Positions 23,098-32,193 of a DNA stretch of 64,000 bases are shown one piece after another. A program made the translations under genes and the position numbers. The stretch comes from Mantamonas sphyraenae (Eukaryota; CRuMs; Mantamonadidae): positions 169,290-233,289 of the forward strand of contig JAPMXV010000022.1 in NCBI GenBank assembly GCA_026936335.1, written 5' to 3'. Positions within the stretch are counted from its first letter, which is position 1. Each line of letters starts with the position of its first letter. The notes below the pieces were generated by a model. That model did no database searches and was not told the DNA's origin. It saw only the letters and a list, made by a program, of their open reading frames with translations.

Positions 23098-23818
23098 TTA
23101 GTCAGAAGAGGAAGAGGCAGAGGAAGATGACGCAGATGTGGTCGTCTCCCTTGCACCTGCACCAGACCCTTCCTCATCCATCTCGTCGTCACTGTCGCTG
23201 TCGTCTCCACGACTTGCCTCCAGCTGTGCCATCACGTCAGATTTGGTTTGACGCAGTGGTACAATGTCCGCCAGAAAATCCAGGCGGTCCAATGAGTGTA
23301 CGGTGTTTGCAACGTCGTCGTATCGCAGCTGCTTGCGTTTGTCCCGCTTGGTCAACTCCAGGCTCTCGTGCGTCAACAGCTTGATAAACAGCTCCGTGCT
23401 CTTGGCCACAAGCACCACTGCATCCGACGCACACTTTTTTACATCCTCGTCTTGCGTCATGATGCGTCGCACGCGTGCCACGGGCAGATGAAGGTACTGA
23501 TCAAGCGTCGGCGTCTCCTCCTCCTCTTTGTCCTGCGTCGGAAAACACCCACCACGCACACAACAACATGCACACGCAAAAGTGACACCCACGCAAACAT
23601 ACAGACGTCCGAGACACACCCGATGGCAACACATCCAACCACACAGCACCTCAAGATGTCAGCCACGAGCCACTCGGAGAGGTTGTTCTGTGGAGAAAAG
23701 ATCGTACCATGGTGATCACAACCGGCCCGTCCATGTTCTCCTCCTGCTCACTCTCTCCGCTTCGCGCTGCTTCTACTGCTGCTGCTGCTGCTGCTGCTGA
23801 CGATGTTTCCACTTCCAT
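23098..23818 (-). CDS. CHRAC1/POLE4-type histone-fold protein
   Basis: Two exons in minus order: 23818-23708 and 23532-23098, with an intron of 175 nt (gtacga...acgcag), phase 0; 181 residues. The core LPVARVRRIMTQDEDVK, then AVVLVAKSTELFIKLLTHES, then LRYDDVANTVHS and DRLDFLADIVP is the NF-YC-like histone fold of CHRAC15/Dpb3-type proteins. These pair with a second histone-fold subunit in chromatin remodelling (CHRAC) or DNA polymerase epsilon. An acidic, Ser-rich tail follows. The start MEVETSS (23818) is preferred; an in-frame ATG at 23899 would add 27 residues. The 3' end is duplicated at 19472-19600. Confidence 0.8.
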
Positions 23819-23933
23819 GATGCCTTCCAAAAACCCTGCCTCAGCTGGTTCCCTCGTCGCAGTTGGTTCCCTCCCACATCGCAACCTGACCTTTGCCATT
23901 CATTCCACCCTCGCCGGTTCCCATCACCCTGTT

Positions 23934-25920
23934 TCATTCTGTTCTCTGGAAAACCAACCTGGCCCGTTTAAAGTCGCTCCCGTGCTGCACGGTGTCAAAT
24001 TCATCGGTGGGTTCCCGCTTTGCCCTTGTGCTGGTCTGCCGGCGAGCAGTATCGATCTTGTTCCCCCCATGCGCATTTGCCTCGGCATGAAACACTGCCT
24101 TGGCTGTTTGGAACCCGTTGGATGCCCCGACAGGAAGTGGCATCGGCTGTCTGCTTGCAGTCTGATCGCCCTCGGTTTGCATCTGTGTCGACTGCGCATC
24201 ACCCACCGCTTCGTCATTCTCACGCATCACCGGCTTGATGGGTGAAAACTGAGCCAGGGCTTGCTTGCGTGCCTGCAGTTTCTTGCGCATGGCTGCTTTG
24301 GATGTGCTCACCCTCTTCGTGCCAAGTCCCTGGTTGCTGCTCGAACCCACCTGCTTGTCTTCCTTCTTGCTGCTCTTTGTGACCAACACTGCGTCCGTCT
24401 TGTGGGTTGGTCGTCGGCGTCGTCCCGCACCCAGCTTGCTCCCGCGCCGTTTGTGTTCCACTGCGCTGTTGCTTCGTGCCAGCCGCTGGTTGGCTGATGT
24501 CCCCCCTGCTGCTGCCGAAGCAATTGATGATGCAGACGACAACCCAGACGACGAAGATGCATGTGAGCCCTGAGAGCCGCCGTAGGTGAGCTCCATGGGC
24601 AGCGAGTTGCTGTAGTACACCTCCACACTTTCATACTCGTCGTAGTCCTGTTTGTGGCGAGCCCACATGCGTTGCTCCTCGTCCCGCGTAGTCCTCTCTG
24701 CACTCTCCTTGGGGTGCATCTCCACGTGCTCGCTGCTCACATGGTCCAAGGCAGCCAAGAACGGAGATGGACCGGCGTCCGCACGCTTGCCAAACCTGTC
24801 CACTGTCATGCCATAGGTCAGGTAGAGTCGCTTGCGAGCACGTGTCATGCCCACGTACATCAGACGCATCTCTTCGTGGTCGTCCTTGGTCAGGTAGTGC
24901 GGCAGCAGGCCGCGCTCCACACTGACCATAAACACAATGTCCCACTCCAGACCCTTGGCAGAGTGCAGTGTCGTCAACGTCACTGCGTGTTCGCTCTTTC
25001 CATTCTTGTTCTGCGACGTCTGCACGTCTGCATGCAGCGAGAAATCATGCAGGAATCGTTCCAGATGGTTCTCCGTGTTGAAATCGCCCGTCAACACCGT
25101 GTTGGCACTCATCACAGGCATGCTGCTGGCACTGCTCTCGCTCCCGTCGCCACTTGCTGCGCTGCTGCTGCTGCTGCTGGCATGGCTACTGCTCGACGTG
25201 GCTGATCGTGCGCTTCCCTGGCTGCTATTGACCATCGTTTCACCGTCCTCCTCCGTGTGCCGCCCTTCCTCCTCCATCTTGTCCTCCTCGCTGCGGAACT
25301 GTGAGGCGTAGTTGACGAGTTCGTTCACGTACTCCATGCGCGTGTCCGCGCTGCTGCTGTCCTTGGTCTGTAGGTACTGCTTGTACTGCACACGTTCCAC
25401 GAGGGTCTCCAGAATGCGATGTGGGCTTGCGTTGGCCTCCTTCATGGCACTCAACTCCAGGATGAGCTTGACAAACGGCGCCACCTTGTGCTTCAGCTTG
25501 CGCAACTCCAGCAGGATGGGCTTCAACCGACCGCCGCCAAACAGGCCCTTGCCCGTGGTGTCATGCTGCACCACACCCATGCACAGATCAAAACTCGCTC
25601 ACTTGCAGGCCCAGCTTCTCTTTGGCCCTGCGCAGCAGTTCCACCGACGCGTCCCCCATCCCTCGACGCGGCACGTTGATGACCCGATGGAAGGACGACG
25701 AGTCGCACCGGTTGCTGGCCAATCGAAGGTACGCCACCAAATCACGCACCTCTTCACGCTCAAAGAAGCGCACCGAACCCACCAGCCGGAACGGGATGCC
25801 TGCGTGCATCAAGGCCTCTTCAAATGCACGCGACAAGAACGAGGCACGGTACAGCACAGCCACCTGGTTCAGATCCAACTGTTTGGCCTTTCCACCCTTG
25901 CTTCCACCACCGGTCGACGC

Positions 25921-25953
<33 letters not shown>

Positions 25954-27361
25954 TGCGGCTTTGCGTTTCAACGCAGCAATCTCGTTGCACACGAATTGCG
26001 CTTGTGCCTTCATGTCTTCCATCTTGTGCACCTGTACAGGCCGGCCTCCCTTCTTTGTGGTCCACATGGGCCCTGTGCATGAGGATGACGAGGAGGACGA
26101 CGAGGAGGACGACGATGACTCTGTCGACGCCGCCGACGACGACGTTCGCTGCGTGGGTTCCAGCACGGCGTGTGCACATTGAAGAATGGCAGACGTGCTT
26201 CGGTAGTTCTGTTGCAACTGCACGGTGGTACAGCGTGGGAAATCGCGTGGAAACTCATCGGCCATGAGTTCCACGCGGCTGAAGCGCCAGCCATAGATGC
26301 TCTGGTTGGGATCGCCCACAATGCAGATGTTGCCATGGACACTGCTGAGGTGCACTGCCAGGTCGTACTGCAGGCGATTGACGTCCTGAAATTCGTCGAC
26401 CAAAACATGTTGGAAGCGCGCTGCGTACGCCTGCCTCACCTTGGGGGCCTCTTCAAACAACACACAGGTGTGCAGCAGCAAATCATCAAAGTCCACCGAG
26501 TTCATGCTTTTCAGCTCCTTTTCGTACCTGTCGTACACGGGTGCCACGTACTTGAACTTCCACTCCAGCTGTGCGTCATACTGTGCATTGGACGCATGCC
26601 ACTCCTGCATCAACTGCTTGGCAAACTGCTTTGCTGTGACCCGTCCGTTTTTGGCTGCCGAGATGGCACTCAGGATGTCCCGTGGCTTGCGTCCCACAGG
26701 CAGTTCCCCCAGGCTCAGGCTGCCCAGAATCCGCTTGATCGTGCGCACCTGATCGTCAGAGTCCATCACCGCAAAGTTTGCCGGCAGCCCAGCCTCCTTG
26801 TGACTCTTGCGCAGGAATTGCATACAACACGAGTGGAATGTGCCCAGCATGACGTCTGTGAACCGCCGGCGAGCGGGTGTTGGGCAAAAGAGGTGAGCGA
26901 TTCGGCCCGGTTGTCAAGAACTCACTTTGCGCCCTCTCTGCCACTGTGCAGAGCTTACCTCGCGCCTGTTTGGCCAGTTTCTCCTTGCGCTCGCCAGCGC
27001 TCTTTTGTTTGCGTCGTTCCTCCCGCTTGCGCTCCACGCTGAGCTGTGTTTTGGGGGAGGCAAAGTGCAGCGAGAGCGCGCTGGGTTGTTGGGTCTCGCT
27101 GGGCACGAGCTGAGACTCGTCCACGTCCCCACACTGCAGTAACAACTCACGCACACGATCCTTCATCTCTCTGGCTGCCTTGTTGGTGAATGTGAGACCG
27201 ATGATGCGCTTGGCAGGCACCTTGTGATGGAGCAGCAGGTTTGCCACACGATGCACAATCACACGCGTCTTGCCAGACCCCGGTCCAGCCAACACGCGCA
27301 GTGCCCCTTCTGTGTGCAACACTGCCTTGCATTGCTCCTCATTCAGGTTGGCTGTGAGCAT
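23934..27361 (-). CDS. UvrD/Srs2-type superfamily 1 DNA helicase
   Basis: Three exons in minus order: 27361-26959, 26855-25603, 25565-23934; about 1,095 residues. Motifs in order: Q-motif LNEEQCKAV; Walker A GPGSGKTR; TFTNKAAREM (Ia); Walker B VDEFQDVN; GDPNQSIYGWR (III); LQQNYRST (IV); TLHSAKGLEWDIVF (V); YVGMTRARKRLYL (VI). These define a UvrD/PcrA/Srs2-like 3'-5' translocase that unwinds DNA or strips Rad51-type filaments. A Ser run and acidic linkers lie inside domains 1B and 2B, and the C-terminal ~300 residues are basic and disordered. The second intron is only 37 nt (25566-25602, gtgagc...gtgcag) and contains an in-frame stop. The start MLTANLNEEQ sits 113 bp from the divergent acidic secreted gene. 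Confidence 0.9.
25566..25602 (-). other. 37-nt intron in the helicase gene
   Basis: Read on the minus strand it starts gtgagc and ends gtgcag. Removing it joins LGLQ to HDTTGKGLFGGG in phase 0. Retaining it adds VSEF and a TGA. Confidence 0.65.
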
Positions 27362-27474
27362 TGACCAGTGAAGCGGCAGCACCGGTGCAGGCAGGAAGGC
27401 GGGGTGGGTTTTGTTTTCGAAGCAGCCGCAGTTCGCCCCAGCATCGGCAACCCAAAAAAAGAACACATACACAA

Positions 27475-28689
27475 ATGAAGCTGTTTGTTGCACTTGTGTT
27501 GGCCATGCTGGCCGTGAGCGCTGTTGCTGAGACCGCCGAGGAGAAGCTCGAGGTCGCTGCCAACGAGCTGAACGCGGAGCAGGAAACCACCCAGTCTGCA
27601 GGCGAGCAGGAAAGCGCCGCCGAGGACACCAACGACGTCGAGGATGAGGATGAGGATGAGGATGAGGATGAGGAGGCGGAAGCGTTTGAGGACGACGACG
27701 AGACCGCCGACGAGGAAGACGAGGCTGCTGCTGATGAGGAGGATGAGGTGGAAAGCGAGGCTTCGACCGACGCCGAGGACGTGGCTGCCATGGACTCCAC
27801 CCCGGAGGAGGACAGCGAGGAGGATGACTCTGACCTCAACGACTCTGACTCGGACTACGACACCCAGGACATCATGGACTCAGAGGAGCGCATTTCGCAC
27901 CGCCTCGAACCGGAAGGCGGCTCTGGCCCTCTCCCTCGCCCTCGCACCCGCGACCTCAAGGGCGAGCTTGCCAACCTGGTCAACAACCTCGGCAACATGT
28001 GCCCCGGTGTCCGTCGCAAGAGTAGCAGCTGCAAGAACCTGAGCAGTACGTTGACAGGGCCCTGCCAACCCGTGTTTTCCGTTTGCGTCCTGCGGCTTTT
28101 TTCTGCCTTTTTTCGCCACCGCCGCAAACACACCACAAATCCTGTTCTCCTGCATGCCAGTAGAGTGCATGGCACGTACAGACACAATGTCTGTCTGGCC
28201 CACGCTTGTGTACACCTTGCGATGATTATTCGGTGACCTGTACACGTGCCCATGGACGGCACAGCAGCGGAAACACCTCAGCGACGCCGAAAACCCTCTC
28301 ATCCATTGCTCGCATCCTTGTTGTTTCCTCCTCCACACACCGCCCCGGGCGCATGGCACACGTACACTCACACGATGGATCTCCTCACAGGCTACACGTC
28401 GTGCCCCAACACGCCCCAGGACTTCAAGTGGCTGTCCGATGCCTACCGTGCGTGCGGCCACGTGCCTGCCATCCGCGATGCCTGGAACATGGCTCGTGGT
28501 GAGCCGTTCAGCCTGTGCCGCTACGACTGCAAGCAGAGCACGCTTGTGTCTGCCCCGCCCAGCGCCAAGTTCAAGGAGCTCCTCAAGGACCTCAAGGACA
28601 CCGACGACATCCAGGATAGCGACGACAACGCCGACGCCAACAAGGACATGGGTGGCAGCGGCTGGTGGTGCTGCTTTGGCTGGTGCTAA
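27475..28689 (+). CDS. Secreted acidic nine-cysteine protein, WWCCFGWC family, member 1
   Basis: Two exons, 27475-28045 and 28391-28689, with a phase-1 intron (gtacgt...ctcacag, 345 nt); 289 residues. A signal peptide (MKLFVALVLAMLAVSAVAE) is followed by about 130 residues dominated by Glu/Asp, then MCPGVRRKSSSCKNLS. Exon 2 gives SCPNTPQDFKWLSDAYRACG, then PFSLCRYDCK, another acidic stretch, and the tail GGSGWWCCFGWC at the extreme C-terminus. Nine mature cysteines match members 2 and 3. No known family was recognised. An extracellular, calcium-binding or matrix role would fit the acidity, and disulfides the cysteines, but this is inference. The gene is divergent from the helicase. An A-rich tract (ccaaaaaaagaac) lies just upstream of the ATG. 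Confidence 0.8.
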
Positions 28690-28775
28690 ACTCAGCCGTC
28701 ACAGAAACACCCTTGCATGTGCGTCATCTTGACATGCGAAGCAATGCAAAGGTGTTGATTTCGACTCTCCCCTTC

Positions 28776-31700
28776 TCACCTTCGGCGATGCTCAAACAGG
28801 GAAAACACGAGCCGGTACTCGTCGATCATGACACGCACGGCTTCAACGGCAAGCGCAGCCTCGTCGACGTCGTCTTGGGTGTTGTTGTTGGTGTTGGTGT
28901 TGCTCTTGCGTCCGCTGCTGCCTCCCTCTCCGTGGGCGGAGGCAGAGGAGTCTGCAGAGGCAGGAGGAGGCTTGATGAGACGAGGAGCCACAATGGCAGC
29001 GAGGTCTGCGCTTGCATAGCCGTTGTGTGATGCGTGACTGGCGACATACTCGAGAAAGTCGCACAGGAAGAACACGACGAGGTAGTTGGCCATGGGAAGG
29101 TAGCGCACACACTTGGCAACCATCATGGTACGTGCACTTGCTTCTGGGATGCTTGCGGCGGCCATGATCATGTCGTACAATTCATAGGTGAGCAGCGGTT
29201 CCACGAGACTGTCGAGGAAGGTTAGCAGCAGGGTTGCCACTGCGCGTGCCTGGGTCTCCTCCTGGGCAAGGTGCAACAGGGAGGGTTCGGCACCGCGGTC
29301 AAACAGGGCTCGCAACTGTTCCACATCGTTCTTGCGTGCTGTTCCAGGCTCATAGATGCCCGGAAGGGTCAACACCTGGTGTTGGGACAGGTACTGCACG
29401 GGACCACGTACCACCCAGGGCACCAGTTCGACGTCGAAATCCACACCGCTTGCCACAATGGTCATCCTGGCCATGCCTCTGTCTGCATTGTCCTCCTGCT
29501 GCGATTCCAGGGCGGAGGCGGCGTTGCTCAAGGCCTCTGCGTTGATGAGCATGCTGATGTGTGCACCAAACACCTTGCCCTGCCCACGGATGAGTTGGGT
29601 GTCCAACACACTGAGCATGCTGGCAATGGAGTTGCGATTCTTCCTGCTGGCACGCATCGACTGTTCCGCCTTTTCCACGTCGTCCTCGTTCAACGCATCG
29701 TGCACCGCTCGCATCTGTTTCACGTCCAACTGCTCCAATGCACGCAACCCAATGCCATCCGTGAGTTGCACGTCCGTACCCGCTCGCAACAGCGTCAACA
29801 CCGTCTCCAACGCCTCCGAACTGCCACGTCGGGCAAACACCTCGCATGCAAGATGCAACGGTGTCTGCATGCGCTTGTTCAACGCATTCACATCCACAGG
29901 CGCCCATCGTTCCTTCTTCTTCACTCGGAACTGGTCCAAATCCAGCAGCAGCAGCACCGTCGGTGCACTTCCGCTGCGAGCCGCCAGATGCAACGCTGTG
30001 TTGCCCTCGTCGTCCGGAACATGCACATCGATCCTCTCCTCCTCCTTTCGTTGCAATCCATACAGAAGCATCAGTTGCACCATGCTGCTTGATCCCGCTG
30101 CACATGCGAGGTGCAACGCCGTGCTTCCGCTTTTGGTCCTTTGGTTCATATCCAACCTGCTGGTGCTGGTGGTGCTGGTGGTCCTGCTGGTGCTGGTGGT
30201 GCTGGTGCTGGTGTGCTGTTCCCCCTGTCCTCCCTCTCCTTGTCCTTGCGGATCCACACGTCGGGTCAACCGTGCGGTCAGCCTGCTGAAACCAGACGCA
30301 GACGATGATGATGACGATGAGGTGGTGGTGGTGGTGGTGGAGACCGTTGATCCCTTGTCCTCCACACTGGCAGCCATGGACCTTCCCTCATCATACCCCA
30401 ACAACAGCGCAGCCACATCCTCATGGCCATGGGTCACTGCTGCACACAAAGCCGTCATGCAATCGCCATACCGGGCGGTGTTGATGTCCACCGGCCTCCC
30501 TTCCTCATCCTTATGGTTCGTCAGGATGTCTCGTACTGTATCCACATCCCCTGCTGCTGCTGCATCCACCATCCTCTGTCCTGCATCCTCCACCAGGATG
30601 TGCTCCTGCACCAGTTTGCCCCTTTCCCGTCTCTGCACGAGATGCGCCCCGAGTTTGTCCCCCAGTCGTGCTCGCTCCAATGACTGCATGTTCCCCTGCA
30701 GTGCGGGTGATGTGTGTCCAGACCCTCCCAGTAGGATGTGTTGTTCTCGCAGCCGTTGTGGGCCTGGCCGTTGCGCAAGCATCATGTCCAGCCGTGCCCC
30801 AATCTTGGCTTTGTCCACCGCCTTGGCTGCTTCCAGCGACCCACGCGCTGTCCCGCTGCTGCTTTGGCCCCCGTTGCCAGCCTTACGAGGCGGAGGCGGC
30901 TTCGGTTTCCATCCAGGCTGCATATACATGCCCTTGGCTGTGTCTCCTCCTCCTCCCACTCCACTGCTCTCACTGCTCGTGGTGGAAGAAGACGAAGAAG
31001 ACAACGACGAGGACGAGGACGCCGTGCCTCCGTTTCCGCCCTCTCCTGGTGTCTCTTGCCTCATCCCATGCTCCGCCGTATCTACACTCTGCATGGTTGG
31101 GTGTGTTTTGATCACCACCTTGGGCTTCCTTGCACGTAGCATGCTCATGGATCTGTTTGTCAGCGCCCTATCCTTCGGCTTCCCTCCTCCCTCCTCTTCT
31201 TCCTCCTCCTCTCCTTCCTGCCTTGTTGTTGCTGCTGCTGCTGTTGTTGTTGTTGTGCCATCCACACTGTCCACTCCGTCTCCCCTGTTGGTATTCACCA
31301 GTGCTGCCTTGCCCTCCCAGTACATCAGTGCCTCACCAGTGATGACACTCTGGTGCACGGTGTGCTTGCAATTCTCACACAGCACCCCGTTGCTTGTGCT
31401 CGGCAGGAAACGCACACAGTCACACACCAGACACACATTCGCTTCATCCACCTCACCCATGCCTCTCTCTCCTTCTCCCTTGTCCGCAACTGTCCTTCCC
31501 TGCGCTTGCGGTTGTGGCGGTGGTTTCGGCGGAGGAATGGACGGCCGAGCCGAGCTGGCCTTCTCCGCCTCCACCTGCCCTGCTTCTTCCTCCTCCTCCT
31601 CCTCCTGCTGCTGCTGCTGCACCGTCTCCACTTGCGTATGTGTCTCTTCCCTTTCCTGGCCCTGTGTCGTTGTGCTTTTGCTTCCGTTGTTGCTCCCATC

Positions 31701-32111
31701 CACCTGCCAGGGGGCACTCTGTCGTCCGCCGCCGCCTGCCTTTCGCGGAGGTGGCAACTTGGGTTTGCTCTGCGGCTGCTCTGTGCGTGCAGACCCGCCC
31801 GTTCCTTCGGCCGTGTCATTGTTCTCCCCGCCACCACTACTGGAGCCATTGCTGTTGCCATTGCTGCTGCTGTTGGTGCCCACATAGGGGGCAGGAGGCG
31901 TGCGAGAGGCTGGCAGTTTGGGTTTGATGCTGGTCTGCCACTTGGGGGTGCGTGTGACACCCTCCATGCGACCTGCCCCAGAGTGCATCTGCCATGGCGA
32001 CATTGCCACCTCGTGGGACGTGTGATTGCAGTTTACACACAGCTTGCGGTTGCTTTCGCTCGGCACAAAGCTGGTGCACGTGCAAATCCCACACGGGTTT
32101 CTGTCCCCCAT
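28776..32111 (-). CDS. Ankyrin-RhoGAP protein with two small zinc motifs
   Basis: Single exon, about 1,111 residues from ATG 32111 (a further in-frame ATG lies at 32141). Near the N-terminus and at about residue 240 there are two related Cys motifs, CGICTC...CVNCNHTSH and CLVCDC...CENCKHTVH, which look like small zinc ribbons. Low-complexity Pro/Ser/Glu regions follow. Ankyrin repeats occupy about 520-800 (GDCMTALCAAVTHGHEDVAALLL; GSTALHLACAAG; GNTALHLAARSG; TPLHLACEV). The C-terminal ~170 residues are RhoGAP-like (LPGIYEPG, EPLLTYELYD, DLAAIVAPRLI). The usual arginine finger (GIFR) is Glu here and the conserved GPNLL Asn is Arg, so it may bind Rho GTPases without accelerating hydrolysis. The 3' end converges on the acidic gene (86 bp). 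Confidence 0.8.
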   Translation of the reverse strand: MGDRNPCGICTCTSFVPSESNRKLCVNCNHTSHEVAMSPWQMHSGAGRMEGVTRTPKWQTSIKPKLPASRTPPAPYVGTNSSSNGNSNGSSSGGGENNDTAEGTGGSARTEQPQSKPKLPPPRKAGGGGRQSAPWQVDGSNNGSKSTTTQGQEREETHTQVETVQQQQQEEEEEEEAGQVEAEKASSARPSIPPPKPPPQPQAQGRTVADKGEGERGMGEVDEANVCLVCDCVRFLPSTSNGVLCENCKHTVHQSVITGEALMYWEGKAALVNTNRGDGVDSVDGTTTTTAAAATTRQEGEEEEEEEGGGKPKDRALTNRSMSMLRARKPKVVIKTHPTMQSVDTAEHGMRQETPGEGGNGGTASSSSSLSSSSSSTTSSESSGVGGGGDTAKGMYMQPGWKPKPPPPRKAGNGGQSSSGTARGSLEAAKAVDKAKIGARLDMMLAQRPGPQRLREQHILLGGSGHTSPALQGNMQSLERARLGDKLGAHLVQRRERGKLVQEHILVEDAGQRMVDAAAAGDVDTVRDILTNHKDEEGRPVDINTARYGDCMTALCAAVTHGHEDVAALLLGYDEGRSMAASVEDKGSTVSTTTTTTSSSSSSSASGFSRLTARLTRRVDPQGQGEGGQGEQHTSTSTTSTSRTTSTTSTSRLDMNQRTKSGSTALHLACAAGSSSMVQLMLLYGLQRKEEERIDVHVPDDEGNTALHLAARSGSAPTVLLLLDLDQFRVKKKERWAPVDVNALNKRMQTPLHLACEVFARRGSSEALETVLTLLRAGTDVQLTDGIGLRALEQLDVKQMRAVHDALNEDDVEKAEQSMRASRKNRNSIASMLSVLDTQLIRGQGKVFGAHISMLINAEALSNAASALESQQEDNADRGMARMTIVASGVDFDVELVPWVVRGPVQYLSQHQVLTLPGIYEPGTARKNDVEQLRALFDRGAEPSLLHLAQEETQARAVATLLLTFLDSLVEPLLTYELYDMIMAAASIPEASARTMMVAKCVRYLPMANYLVVFFLCDFLEYVASHASHNGYASADLAAIVAPRLIKPPPASADSSASAHGEGGSSGRKSNTNTNNNTQDDVDEAALAVEAVRVMIDEYRLVFSLFEHRRR

Positions 32112-32193
32112 TCCTGCGTTGTTTTGCCTCTGCGCGAGCATACAGAGAGGATAAGAGAGAGAGAGAGAGTGTGTGTGTGTGTATGGTCATGCA

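Larger units (their letters stand above)
19606..23225. repeat. Segmental duplication, copy 3 unit
   Basis: From left to right: Elongin A 3' fragment, kinase-like copy 3, its 5' flank, and the 3' end of the intact CHRAC-like gene. The left part (19608-21294) is also an inverted match to 203-1905 at the start of the window, and the right part matches 16293-19600. The order Elongin A / kinase-like / CHRAC-like is therefore probably the ancestral local order. Confidence 0.8.

Noticed and set aside
28046-28390. Extra exon or small gene inside the 345-nt intron of acidic member 1
   Set aside because: No conserved match to the other members, and only short frames; left as intron.
29356-31887. 843-codon + strand open frame opposite the ankyrin-RhoGAP gene
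   Set aside because: Low-complexity Ser/Pro/Cys translation, while the minus strand encodes recognisable ankyrin and RhoGAP sequence.
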